A stretch of 24,720 nt of DNA from Victivallales bacterium (GCA_016285335.1 JAEEQO010000014.1:1-24720), one strand, 5' to 3'; counted from the first letter of the stretch, positions 1 through 7,702 are shown. Notes: generated by a model not told the origin, from the letters alone. A program made the numbers and translations.

Positions 1-16
1 TTCCTGTCTTCAAGCC

Positions 17-45
17 TTGACAAAACGATAACAAAGGCTTATTTT
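17..45 (+). promoter_or_regulatory. possible distal promoter of the symporter gene
   Basis: TTGACA at 17-22 is followed after 17 bases by TATTTT at 40-45. The -35 is a perfect match and the -10 is fair. The same stretch holds a 7-bp inverted repeat (AAGCCTT 12-18, AAGGCTT 34-40), so it could instead be the end of a terminator for a gene left of the window. If it is a promoter, the leader would be about 215 bases. Confidence 0.3.
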
Positions 46-174
46 ATGGTAACGAAGAATCGCATCCGGCGGTTCTTATCCGTTAACAGCCGAACACTAT
101 CGCGAAAATGAATTGATAGAGGTTCCCATAAGGAAAGAAAACCCGAAAAAGTGTTTTTTTTATCTGTTCCGGGG

Positions 175-203
175 TTGATTTTTGCTCCCATGCGGTGTAT
201 GTT
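175..203 (+). promoter_or_regulatory. proximal promoter of the symporter gene
   Basis: TTGATT (175-180), a 17-base spacer and TATGTT (198-203) lie about 60 bases before the symporter start. The layout matches the better promoters elsewhere in the window, though the -10 is weaker. Confidence 0.45.
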
Positions 204-266
204 TTAGTCAATAATTTTTAAACACAACTATCTCCCAACATAAAACCAACGAAAGGACCAAAAACA

Positions 267-2162
267 ATGGTTAGCACCCTCAACTGGATTCTCCTGGCGC
301 AGGCTGAAATCACCGAAGCGGTGAACTCCGCCTTGGAATCCAACCCGCAGGTCGCCGAAGCCGTCGCGAACGCAACGAAGTCGGCCTCCGTCAAGCTCCA
401 CTGGCTCGACTGGGCCGTGATCATCGGCTACTTCGCGATCATCGCGGGCGTGGCGATCTACGCCTCCAGAGGCCAGAACACGGCTTCCGACTTCTTCCTC
501 GGCAGCCGCAACATCGGCTGGTTCGCCATCGGCGGCAGCCTCTTCGCCAGTAACGTCGGTTCCGAGCACATCGTCGGTCTGGCCGGTTCCGGCGCGAACA
601 CCGGTCTCTCCCTCGCCCACTGGGAACTCCACGCATGGGTCCTGCTCATGCTCGGCTGGGTCTTCGTCCCGTACTACTATCGGTCGAAGGTCTTCACGAT
701 GCCGGAATTCCTGGAAAAGCGCTTCAGCCCGACCGCCCGCTGGATCCTCTCCATCATCTCCCTCGCGGCCTACGTGCTGACGAAGGTGTCCGTGACCGTC
801 TACGCCGGCGCCCTCGTGTTCAACGTCCTGTTCCCGGACTTCAAGATGGCCGGCCTCGACGCCTTCTGGTGCGGCGCTCTGCTCACCATCATCCTGACCG
901 GTATCTACTCCGTGTTCGGCGGTCTCCGCGCCGTCCTCTACACCGATGCCTGCCAGGCCATCATCCTGCTCCTCGGCTCCATCTTCATCCTGTACTTCGG
1001 CCTGAACCTCCTCGGCGGCGACAACGGCGGCGTCATGGAAGGCTGGGGCAAGCTCCGCGACTTCACCGCGACGAACGCCTCCAAGTACGCGCTCTGGCAC
1101 CCGCTGTCCGATAAGGACTTCCCGTGGCTCGCCATCTGCATCGCCTCCCCGATCATCGGTATCTGGTACTGGTGCACCGACCAGTACATCGTCCAGCGCA
1201 CCCTGGCTGCCAAGAACCTGACGATCGCCCGCCGCGGCACGATCTGGGGCGCTGCCCTGAAGGTCCTGCCCGTCATGATCTTCCTCATCCCCGGCCTCAT
1301 CGGCGCCGCCCTCAACGCGCAGGGCTCCATTCACCTCCCGGTGAAGGAAGCCAACGGCGTGATCGGCATCGACGGCGACAGAGTCTTCCCGACCCTCGTC
1401 ACCGCTCTGCTCCCCGCCGGTCTCCGCGGCCTCGTGATCGCCGGCCTGCTCGCCGCCCTCATGAGCTCCCTCTCCTCCCTCTTCAACTCCTCCGCGGCCC
1501 TCTTCACGGTCGACATCTATCAGAAGCTGAAAAAGGAAGCCTCCGAGAAGGAACTGGTCTACGTCGGCAAGATCGCGACCACCGTGGTCGTCGTCTGCGG
1601 CCTCATCTGGATCCCGATCATGAAGCAGGTCGCCCAGGGCGGCGGCGGTCTTTACGACTACCTGCAGAACGTCCAGAGCTTCCTCGCTCCGGCCATCACC
1701 GCCACGTTCCTGCTGGGCATCTTCTGGTCCCGCATCAACGCCAAGGGCGCCGTCTGGGGCCTCACCGTCGGCTTCATCCTCGGTATGGGCAAGCTCACCA
1801 TCCAGACCTTCTGGGGCGACGGCAAGCTCACGAGTCCCTCTTTCCTCTATGAAATCGGCGCGTACAACGCCTACTATGCCTGCGGTATCCTCTTCCTCGC
1901 CAGCGCGGTCACGCTCATCGTGGTCTCCCTGCTGACCAAGCCGCAGGATCCCGAGCAGATCAAGGGCCTCACCTTCGCCTCCATCAACAAGGAAGAAGTC
2001 CGCGCCTCCATCCACCCGGTCGACATCGTCACCACGCTCATCGTGGTCGCCATAATCCTGACCATCTACCTCTACTTCTCCTTCTGGACCGTCGGCCACG
2101 AACCCGCGGCCGTCCAGGCTGCCCAGGACCTCGCCAATCAGGCGGGCGCTCTCCTGAACTGA
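267..2162 (+). CDS. SGLT-type sodium/sugar symporter (solute:sodium symporter family)
   Basis: This inner-membrane carrier is predicted to import a hexose coupled to Na+. It has 631 residues with many hydrophobic helices and about 45 extra residues before the first family helix (near 48-66). Known SGLT sugar-site positions can be aligned by eye: N96 and H101 in SNVGSEHIVGLAGSG, E120, Y301-W302 in WYWCTDQYIVQR, K332 in ALKVLPV and Q467 in YDYLQNVQ. The Ser-rich segment SSLSSLFNSSAALFTVDIY (about 400-419) matches the Na+-site helix. These match the human SGLT1/bacterial vSGLT type rather than proline or pantothenate carriers. Glucose or galactose is the likely substrate, by family analogy only. 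The start is set by GAAAGGA at 251-257. The gene is monocistronic, with a terminator just after it. Galactose would fit the alpha-galactosidase 9 kb away, but no direct link is seen. Confidence 0.93.
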   Translation: MVSTLNWILLAQAEITEAVNSALESNPQVAEAVANATKSASVKLHWLDWAVIIGYFAIIAGVAIYASRGQNTASDFFLGSRNIGWFAIGGSLFASNVGSEHIVGLAGSGANTGLSLAHWELHAWVLLMLGWVFVPYYYRSKVFTMPEFLEKRFSPTARWILSIISLAAYVLTKVSVTVYAGALVFNVLFPDFKMAGLDAFWCGALLTIILTGIYSVFGGLRAVLYTDACQAIILLLGSIFILYFGLNLLGGDNGGVMEGWGKLRDFTATNASKYALWHPLSDKDFPWLAICIASPIIGIWYWCTDQYIVQRTLAAKNLTIARRGTIWGAALKVLPVMIFLIPGLIGAALNAQGSIHLPVKEANGVIGIDGDRVFPTLVTALLPAGLRGLVIAGLLAALMSSLSSLFNSSAALFTVDIYQKLKKEASEKELVYVGKIATTVVVVCGLIWIPIMKQVAQGGGGLYDYLQNVQSFLAPAITATFLLGIFWSRINAKGAVWGLTVGFILGMGKLTIQTFWGDGKLTSPSFLYEIGAYNAYYACGILFLASAVTLIVVSLLTKPQDPEQIKGLTFASINKEEVRASIHPVDIVTTLIVVAIILTIYLYFSFWTVGHEPAAVQAAQDLANQAGALLN

Positions 2163-2195
2163 GCCTGACCGGACTGAAAGTATCTGGTCTTTCCG

Positions 2196-2227
2196 CCGCC
2201 GCCCGGCTTGTCCGGACGGCGGCTTTT
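2196..2227 (+). terminator. Rho-independent terminator of the symporter gene
   Basis: An 11-bp GC stem (CCGCCGCCCGG 2196-2206 with CCGGACGGCGG 2212-2222, one C-A mismatch) closes a 5-base loop and is followed by CTTTT. Confidence 0.8.
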
Positions 2228-2280
2228 CCGTCTCCGCATTCCGGCTTTTTCAACGAAAGAGATCTTTTTCGGATCGCGGC

Positions 2281-2308
2281 TTGCTTTTTTCGAAAAACCG
2301 GATATAGT
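2281..2308 (+). promoter_or_regulatory. promoter of the PEGA lipoprotein gene
   Basis: TTGCTT (2281-2286), a 16-base spacer and TATAGT (2303-2308). The predicted leader is about 75 bases and contains the ribosome site AGAAAGG before the ATG at 2389. Confidence 0.6.
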
Positions 2309-2388
2309 ATTGTATCCCGCACGAGAAAACCGCGCCGATCCCGTTATCCCGCTTCGGCCCCTCAATCTTTCAAACAGAAAGGTACATC

Positions 2389-2778
2389 ATGAAAAAATCG
2401 CGTGTTGCAAATGTCGTCATGGCCGCGCTCGTGGTGCTGACGACGAACGGCTGTTCCCTGTTTGCCCCGAAAAGCGAGACGGTTTCCGTCAATTCCGAAC
2501 CGCAGGGAGCGCAAGTGTACGTGAACAACACCCTCAAGGGCACTACGCCGTGCAGCGTCTCCGTGCCGTGCAGGGAAGCGAACATCATCGTCAAAAAAGA
2601 CGGCTACAACACGCAGGTCTACACGATCGGACATTCGCTGGGCACGTGCGGAATCCTGGACATCGTGGGCACGGTCATGTTCCTGGTCCCCGTCTTCGGG
2701 CTGCTCTCTGACGGCGCCTATACCCTCGACCAGCACACGATTCACGCTCCGCTGACGAAAAAGGCCGCGGGCGAATAA
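2389..2778 (+). CDS. PEGA-domain lipoprotein
   Basis: A 129-residue exported protein. Residues 1-21 are a hydrophobic signal peptide ending in TTNGC, so C22 is the likely lipidated cysteine; Asn at -2 makes the lipobox non-standard. Residues about 32-78 form a PEGA domain: VSVNSEPQGAQVYVNN, then GTTPCSVSVP, then a KKDGYNTQVY stretch typical of the last strand. PEGA domains are small beta folds on surface proteins, probably contacting the wall or other proteins. A hydrophobic stretch at about 90-108 (ILDIVGTVMFLVPVFGLL) follows, as in other short PEGA lipoproteins. The gene stands alone between its own promoter and terminator. Its specific role is unknown. Confidence 0.85.
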   Translation: MKKSRVANVVMAALVVLTTNGCSLFAPKSETVSVNSEPQGAQVYVNNTLKGTTPCSVSVPCREANIIVKKDGYNTQVYTIGHSLGTCGILDIVGTVMFLVPVFGLLSDGAYTLDQHTIHAPLTKKAAGE

Positions 2779-2850
2779 GAGACAAAGTCTCCCGCGGTAG
2801 TGCCGGGCGGCGCTCCGGCACAAATAATATAGAAAGTTTTGAGACTTTCT
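2779..2850. repeat. three small hairpins in a row behind the PEGA gene
   Basis: Directly after the stop codon lie GAGAC/GTCTC (2779-2783, 2787-2791), GTGCCGG/CCGGCAC (2800-2806, 2815-2821) and AGAAAGT/ACTTTCT (2831-2837, 2844-2850). None has its own T-run. They may form a structured 3' end protecting the mRNA. I saw no second copy in the window. Confidence 0.45.
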
Positions 2851-2860
2851 CCGCCACACA

Positions 2861-2896
2861 AAAACGCTTCCCCGAGCTCGGAGAAGCGTTTTTCTT
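2861..2896. terminator. bidirectional terminator between convergent genes
   Basis: A long stem pairs AAAACGCTTC-C-CCGAG (2861-2875 region) with CTCGG-A-GAAGCGTTTT (up to 2894). It has A-rich and T-rich flanks on both sides, so it can stop the PEGA transcript from the left and the minus-strand TonB-anchor transcript from the right. The stretch 2897-3089 between it and the minus-strand gene shows nothing else I recognise. Confidence 0.85.
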
Positions 2897-3089
2897 TCAT
2901 GGGATTTGAGGCGGATTCTTTTCAGGGCATCTCGATTGATTCGGGCGGATGGATTTTCAGCAGATGGGCAAAAAGACAATGCAGGAAGATTTGAAGATGG
3001 CTACCTGAAAACGTAACCATCAAAAATCTTGCAAATTGGACTTTGCCCAGATGCGAAAAGCCGCCGGACACAATCAATTGAGGTGCCCG

Positions 3090-4556
3090 TTATAACGACA
3101 GATCGTCGTCGTCCTCGTTCACCCGTGCCGTGCGCTGCGAGGTGCGCCCGCCGATGAGGCTGCCGCCGGAACCGCTGCCGGACGAGGCGGTGGAACGCAC
3201 CACGCGCCAGATCGGACCATAGGGGTTGAACTCGGGATAATCCTGCCGCGGCTGTTCCGGCAGATCCAGCGTCGTGCGGAACAGCGTCAGGCGGCCGGAA
3301 GAATCGTCCATGAGCGGCTGGTTGTTGTCGTCGAGCCGTTCGATATACAGCGCCTGGCTGTAGTGGCCGCCGGGGATTTCCGAGATCAGAACCTCGATCG
3401 GATAGACCTGGCCCTCCACGACCGAGATCGGCAAACCTTTCGCGAGGTCGTACGCCGCACGGGAATCGCCGTTTCGAGCAGGATAGACATCCAGTTTCAG
3501 CTGGCGGTAAAGCGAGCTTCTGTTGCGGATTTCATTGGAGCTGTCGCTCTTGAGCGACCTCAGGTTGGACGCGTTGCGGTCCATGGTCCAGTATTCCCCG
3601 GTCGAGAACGAGGCGCAGCCGTAGTCCAGCACGATCTCCTTGTTGAAGCGCACGAACATCACATCGTCCGCGGCGCCGAGGAAACGGAATTTGCCGGTGA
3701 ACGGCGCGACCACATTGCCGGAATAGATGCAGACCCACGCCGCAGCATTCACCTCTTTTTCGCAAAGGTATGCTTTCGGCGCTTCCCCGGCCAGGATCGT
3801 TTCCGTGAAGAAGCAGGAAGTCCACAGGCGGGTCGACGAGCTGTAGTATTTGTCAAGTGCCGGATAGTGGACGCGGCCGTCGTTGTCATAAGCGCGCTGC
3901 CAGGAGCCGTTCACGAACTCGCGCATGAGGCGCATCACGATGGGAAAGCGGCTCATGTTCAGTTCGCCGCCGCCGGGGTCGTTCCGGAATTCGTCGCTGG
4001 GCTGACGGTTGCGCGTCTGCTTCAGGTCGTAGAGCACCCCTTGCAGCATGCCTTTCAGGTTGCCGCGTCCGTCCCCATCCCCGCCGTCGCCCATCTTGCC
4101 GCCGCCGGGGCGTCCGAACGGCAGCACGCCTTGAAGCTTCAGAGCGGAATTGCTGTCCGGGATCGTGAGCGGCGTCGAAATGTCGATGTCAGTCATCATC
4201 TCCACCTCCGACACGCCCACATCTTCCATCTGCTGATTATTGGACTCGTAGCGGTCGAGATTCGGGCTTGACGTATCCATCACCGTCGTGTCGGACGGCA
4301 TGGGTTCCTCCTCGGGCGGAGGCAGCACGGGTTCCATCTCCGTGATCTGGACGGGGTCGATATCGTCCTTCACCGCGTTCGGCGCGATAAACACGAGCGT
4401 GCCGAGCAGCACGATCAGCAGGATATGGAACGCAAGCGAAAAGACCGGCCCGGTAATGTGCTGGCGGACAATATCCATCCAGTTCGCCGGAGCGGCGGGA
4501 ACCGCATCGGTTTCCGGTTCGGACGCAGGGACTTGCGGTTGTACGGGTTGCATCAT
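3090..4556 (-). CDS. TonB-like membrane-anchored protein with PA14-like domain (copy A)
   Basis: The protein has 488 residues. A cytoplasmic stretch (1-36) precedes one transmembrane helix (about 37-57) with FSLAFHILLIVLLGTL. S40 and H44 give the SxxxH pattern of TonB/TolA-type anchors that contact ExbB/ExbD-like proton channels. A proline/glutamate-rich stalk follows (EPVLPPPEEEPMP, 75-87), then a Gly/Asp-rich hinge (about 149-165). Residues about 274-405 look PA14-like: IYSGNVVAPFTGKFRF, then DDVMFVRFNKEIVLDYG, and later VYPIEVLISEIPGG. The C-terminus is Ser/Gly-rich and ends in EDDDDLSL. No TonB C-terminal domain is visible. PA14 domains usually bind carbohydrate or surface ligands, so an envelope role in sensing, binding or force transmission is inferred. 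GAGG precedes the start (ATG at 4556, alternatively 4553). It is a tandem paralogue of the next gene. Unrecognised as a named family. Confidence 0.85.
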   Translation of the reverse strand: MMQPVQPQVPASEPETDAVPAAPANWMDIVRQHITGPVFSLAFHILLIVLLGTLVFIAPNAVKDDIDPVQITEMEPVLPPPEEEPMPSDTTVMDTSSPNLDRYESNNQQMEDVGVSEVEMMTDIDISTPLTIPDSNSALKLQGVLPFGRPGGGKMGDGGDGDGRGNLKGMLQGVLYDLKQTRNRQPSDEFRNDPGGGELNMSRFPIVMRLMREFVNGSWQRAYDNDGRVHYPALDKYYSSSTRLWTSCFFTETILAGEAPKAYLCEKEVNAAAWVCIYSGNVVAPFTGKFRFLGAADDVMFVRFNKEIVLDYGCASFSTGEYWTMDRNASNLRSLKSDSSNEIRNRSSLYRQLKLDVYPARNGDSRAAYDLAKGLPISVVEGQVYPIEVLISEIPGGHYSQALYIERLDDNNQPLMDDSSGRLTLFRTTLDLPEQPRQDYPEFNPYGPIWRVVRSTASSGSGSGGSLIGGRTSQRTARVNEDDDDLSL

Positions 4557-4635
4557 CGTTTCTGCCTCAGAAAAAGTTCGCGTATTTCAGGCGGGAAAAA
4601 CGTTCAGGCGGAATGAGCCTGAAACTCGTGTCTAT

Positions 4636-4664
4636 AATTTATAGCCGGAATCCTCCATTTTCAA
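4636..4664 (-). promoter_or_regulatory. promoter of copy A of the TonB-anchor/PA14 gene
   Basis: On the minus strand, TTGAAA (4659-4664) is followed by TAAATT at 17 bases (4636-4641) or TATAAA at 15 bases (4638-4643). The -10 region is nearly palindromic (CTATAATTTATAG, 4632-4644). Copy A therefore has its own promoter as well as lying downstream of copy B. Confidence 0.45.
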
Positions 4665-4695
4665 GCGAATAAATCGTCTTTTGCCCGCTTTTTTG

Positions 4696-4726
4696 GGAAA
4701 AACCGTTCCGGCATCCGGGCAAACGG
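4696..4726 (-). terminator. terminator behind copy B
   Basis: On the minus strand, CCGTT pairs with AACGG (4722-4726, 4703-4707) around an inner CCGG-ATG-CCGG stem with a three-base bulge. TTTTT follows (4698-4702), then CCC and more T. It separates the two paralogues into two transcription units. Confidence 0.65.
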
Positions 4727-4782
4727 AAACATGTGACGGCATTTTTCCCCTCGTCGACATGGGAATATGAACAGGGCGGCGA

Positions 4783-6210
4783 TCACAGCGAAAGATCGTC
4801 GTCGTCCTCGTTCACTGTGGCGGTGCGCGGCGCGGAACGGCCGACAAGACTGCCGGAACCCGACCCGCCGCCGGAGGAAGCGGAACGCACCACGCGCCAG
4901 ATCGGACCGTAGGGATTGAAGGAAGGAGACGGAAGCTTGCCGTTGCGGGAGCCGTTCGGCTGTTCCGGCAGATCCAAAGTCGTCCGGAAGAGCGTGTACG
5001 GCTCCGGATTCGATTCGCTGAAATGACCGCTCGCATCAAGCTGCTCCACAAACAGCATCATGTTGAAGCTGCCGCCGGGGATTTCCGAAATGAGGATCTC
5101 AATGGGATAGACCTGGCCTTCCTGCACTTCAACCACAGGGCCTTTTGCGATGCCGTGCCGGTCGAAACCGGGGTCGTAGACGTCAAGCTTATGCCTGGAA
5201 TACAGTTCGCTTTCCGAAATCGCCTGACGGTTGCTGTCCGAATTGAGATATCTGACCCAATCGTCATACGCTTCAAAACGTCTTCCGATGGAATACGAAT
5301 ACCATCCGTATTCGAACACGATCTTCTTGTTGAACCGGACGATCAGGACATCGTCGCCGAAGCCGACGAAACGGAACTTGCCGGAGAAGGGCGCGACCAC
5401 GTTGCCGGAATAAATGCAGACCCACGCCGAAGGTCTCACTTCTTTCTCGCACTGGAACGCCGCAGGGGCTTCTTCCGCGTTGATCTGAACGGGGATATAG
5501 AAACAGGAGTTCCAAAGACGCGTGGACGAACAGTAATACTGGTCCAGAGCCGGATAATGGACCCGGCCTTCGTTGTCGTACTGCCTCTGCCAGGAGCCGT
5601 TCACGAATCTCCTCATGATCGGAAGGATGTCATGGTGCATGTTGGAGGAAGCGACTTCGGTCGGTCTGCGGTCCTTCGTCTGCTTCAGGTCGTAGAACAC
5701 CCCTTGCAGCATGCCTTTCAGGTTGCCGCGTCCGTCCCCATCCCCGCCGTCGCCCATCTTGCCGCCGCCGGGGCGTCCGAACGGCAGCACGCCCTGAAGC
5801 TTCAGCGCGGAATTGTTGTCCGGGATCGTCAGAGGCGTCGAAATATCGATGTCGGTCATCATCTCCACCTCCGAAACGCCCACATCTTCCATCTGCTGGT
5901 TATTGGACTCGTAGCGGTCGAGATTCGGGCTTGACGTATCCATCACCGTCATGTCGGACGGCATGGGCTCCTCCTCGGGCGGAGGCAGCACGGGCTCCAT
6001 TTCCGTGATCTGAACGGGGTCGATGTCGTCCTTCACCGCGTTCGGAGCAATAAACACCAGCGTGCCGAGCAGCACGATCAGCAGGATATGAAACGCAAGC
6101 GAAAAGACCGGCCCCGTGAGGTGCTGGCGGACAACATCCGACCAGTTCGCCGGGGCGACCGGGACATCCATCTGTTCCTGTTGTTCCTGCGGGATTTCAG
6201 GTTCTGTCAT
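4783..6210 (-). CDS. TonB-like membrane-anchored protein with PA14-like domain (copy B)
   Basis: The 475-residue paralogue of the neighbouring gene has the same order: cytoplasmic 1-33, anchor helix with S37 and H41 (FSLAFHILLIVLLGTL), Pro/Glu stalk, Gly/Asp hinge, PA14-like domain (IYSGNVVAPFSGKFRF, DDVLIVRFNKKIVFEYG, VYPIEILISEIPGG), Ser/Gly linker and EDDDDLSL tail. Residues from about 20 to 180 are almost identical to copy A, while the PA14-like part is clearly diverged, mainly in the loops after the DD motif. This suggests one shared membrane interaction and two different ligand or partner surfaces. The ribosome site is weak (GGACGG). It has its own strong promoter and its own terminator. 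No exbB/exbD-like gene is in the window, so the partner must be elsewhere if it exists. Confidence 0.85.
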   Translation of the reverse strand: MTEPEIPQEQQEQMDVPVAPANWSDVVRQHLTGPVFSLAFHILLIVLLGTLVFIAPNAVKDDIDPVQITEMEPVLPPPEEEPMPSDMTVMDTSSPNLDRYESNNQQMEDVGVSEVEMMTDIDISTPLTIPDNNSALKLQGVLPFGRPGGGKMGDGGDGDGRGNLKGMLQGVFYDLKQTKDRRPTEVASSNMHHDILPIMRRFVNGSWQRQYDNEGRVHYPALDQYYCSSTRLWNSCFYIPVQINAEEAPAAFQCEKEVRPSAWVCIYSGNVVAPFSGKFRFVGFGDDVLIVRFNKKIVFEYGWYSYSIGRRFEAYDDWVRYLNSDSNRQAISESELYSRHKLDVYDPGFDRHGIAKGPVVEVQEGQVYPIEILISEIPGGSFNMMLFVEQLDASGHFSESNPEPYTLFRTTLDLPEQPNGSRNGKLPSPSFNPYGPIWRVVRSASSGGGSGSGSLVGRSAPRTATVNEDDDDLSL

Positions 6211-6290
6211 GGGAAACCGTCCATGTCTGTAAATTCTTCCGCGGGCGAAAAAGCGGAGGGGGTGAACCGCTCGCGGTCTGTTCTATTCTA

Positions 6291-6319
6291 AATATACATG
6301 CGGAGACCGGCAATGTCAA
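6291..6319 (-). promoter_or_regulatory. strong promoter of copy B
   Basis: On the minus strand, TTGACA (6314-6319), exactly 17 bases, then TATATT (6291-6296), about 75 bases before the start codon. This is the closest to consensus of the minus-strand promoters. The gap 6211-6524 contains this promoter and the two asd terminators and nothing else I recognise. Confidence 0.75.
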
Positions 6320-6353
6320 CCCGGAACGGACGAAAAAACAACCTCGAAAACAG

Positions 6354-6416
6354 AAAAAAAGTGATTCTATCGTTCCGCAAACGTTAAGCTAACTTCAAAA
6401 AGGGAACGATTGAATC
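6354..6416 (-). terminator. second (tandem) terminator-like hairpin behind asd
   Basis: GATTC-T-ATCGTTCC (6362-6375) pairs with GGAACGAT-T-GAATC (6403-6416), 13 paired bases with one T-T mismatch, around a 27-base loop with a small inner stem. On the minus strand it is followed by seven T (6354-6360). It abuts the first terminator and contains the ATCGTTCCC...CTTAACG motif that also occurs in the asd leader. Confidence 0.6.
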
Positions 6417-6455
6417 AAAAAAACCGTTTCCGCCTGAAAACAAAGGTGGAAACGG
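6417..6455 (-). terminator. Rho-independent terminator of asd
   Basis: On the minus strand, an 11-bp stem (6445-6455 with 6424-6434, CCGTTTCC core) has one mismatch-type pair and a 10-base loop, and is followed by TTTTTTT (6417-6423). Confidence 0.85.
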
Positions 6456-6524
6456 CTGAAAGACAGAGACGCCGCGGACAGTCGCCGGAGAGCTTCCGTC
6501 CGCAGAGTTCGATGGCAGAAACGA

Positions 6525-7541
6525 TTACTTGCCGTTGACGAGGACTTCGGCGATCTGGACGGCGTTCAGGGCGGCGCCCTTCAGGAGCTGGTCGCCGCTG
6601 ATGAAGATGTCGAGGCCGCGCTTGTCGTCGCGGGAGATGTCCTGGCGGATGCGGCCGACGAGCACGTCGTACATGCCGGTGGCTTCCATGGGCATCGGGT
6701 AGATCTTGTTTTCGGGATCGTCGCGGAGCTGGACGCCGGGCGCGGCGGCGAGGATGGCGCGTGCCTCCTCGGGCGTGATCTCGTTCTCGAATTCGAGGTT
6801 GATGGACTCGGAGTGGGCGCGCATCACGGGGACGCGGACGCTGGTGCAGGAGATCTTCACGTTCGGCAGGTGCATGATCTTGCGCGTCTCGTTCACCATC
6901 TTCATCTCTTCCTTGGTGTAGCCGTTCGGCTGGAAGACGTCGATGTGCGGGAAGAGGTTGAACGCGATCTGCTGCGCCATGACCTTGACCTCGGCCGGCT
7001 TGCCGTCGAGGATCGCGCGGGTCTGCTCCATGAGCTCGTTCATGGCCTTTTGGCCGCCGCCGGACGCCGCCTGATAGGTGGAGACGACCATGCGGCGCAG
7101 GCCTTTCGCCTTGTGGAGCGGCCAGACCGGAGCACACATAATGGCGGTGGTGCAGTTCGGGTTCGCGATGACGCCCTTGTGCAGGAAGACGTCGGCGGCG
7201 TTGACCTCAGGCACCACCAGCGGCACGTCGTCCTCCATGCGGAACGCGCTGGAGTTGTCGATCATGACGGCGCCCGCGGCCGTGACAGCAGCGCGGAACT
7301 GCTTGGAGATGGAGGCGCCCGCGCTGAAGAGGGCGATGTCCACGCCCTTGAACGAATCTTCGGTCATCTCTTCGACCGCGATGGTCTCGCCGTGGAACTT
7401 GAACGTCTTGCCGACGGAGCGCGCGGATGCGAGGAGTTTGAGGTTCTTGACGGGGAAGTTGCGCTTCTCAAGTGTGAGGAGCATTTCGACGCCGACCGCG
7501 CCGGTGGCGCCGGCGATCGCGACATTGACAGGATTTGCCAT
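6525..7541 (-). CDS. asd: aspartate-semialdehyde dehydrogenase
   Basis: This cytoplasmic enzyme reduces L-aspartyl-4-phosphate to L-aspartate-4-semialdehyde with NADPH. The product feeds lysine/diaminopimelate, threonine and methionine synthesis. At 338 residues it is the usual length for the family. The dinucleotide-binding loop is GATGAVG (11-17). The catalytic cysteine is C130 in ANPNCTT, Q157 lies in STYQAASGGG, and R236/H243 lie in SVRVPVMRAHSE. All catalytic positions I expect are present. GGAGAG stands before the ATG at 7541. No other lysine-pathway gene adjoins it; it forms its own transcription unit with a leader of about 155 bases and tandem terminators. Confidence 0.97.
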   Translation of the reverse strand: MANPVNVAIAGATGAVGVEMLLTLEKRNFPVKNLKLLASARSVGKTFKFHGETIAVEEMTEDSFKGVDIALFSAGASISKQFRAAVTAAGAVMIDNSSAFRMEDDVPLVVPEVNAADVFLHKGVIANPNCTTAIMCAPVWPLHKAKGLRRMVVSTYQAASGGGQKAMNELMEQTRAILDGKPAEVKVMAQQIAFNLFPHIDVFQPNGYTKEEMKMVNETRKIMHLPNVKISCTSVRVPVMRAHSESINLEFENEITPEEARAILAAAPGVQLRDDPENKIYPMPMEATGMYDVLVGRIRQDISRDDKRGLDIFISGDQLLKGAALNAVQIAEVLVNGK

Positions 7542-7696
7542 GTTTCGGGACTCTCCAAATATCGTTAAGTTGGTTCAGGGAACGATCTTATGATCTGCGT
7601 TTATTCCGGCTGCCGCCAGGCTCGTTTCGCGGCCCCCGGATCCATCCGGGAAAGACGCATGTTCGCCTCGGAAAAGCAGCTGGAATTCAAGCACAT
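7542..7696 (-). promoter_or_regulatory. long structured leader of asd
   Basis: From the predicted transcription start (near 7696) to the ATG there are about 155 untranslated bases. They contain a 6-bp hairpin CCCGGA/TCCGGG (7635-7650) and a second, ATCGTT/AACGAT (7561-7566, 7581-7586), close to the ribosome site. The second shares its sequence with the downstream hairpin behind asd. I could not match the leader to a lysine or other known riboswitch. Attenuation or translational control is possible but not shown. Confidence 0.4.
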
Positions 7697-7702
7697 CTTA
7701 TT

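Noticed and set aside
228..2099. Long minus-strand open frame (623 codons) opposite the symporter gene
   Set aside because: It is Asp/Glu/Gly/Arg-rich without domains, a typical shadow of a GC3-rich gene; the plus strand has full SGLT motifs. The same holds for long antisense frames at 11365-12774, 12811-14514, 15708-18644, 19514-21496 and 23047-24363.
3363..4271. Plus-strand frames opposite the two TonB-anchor genes (also 5023-5934)
   Set aside because: They resemble each other only because the genes on the other strand are paralogues; they lack starts with ribosome sites and any domain pattern.
7542..7696. Lysine riboswitch in the asd leader
   Set aside because: The leader is about the right length, but I could not trace the multi-stem lysine-riboswitch core.
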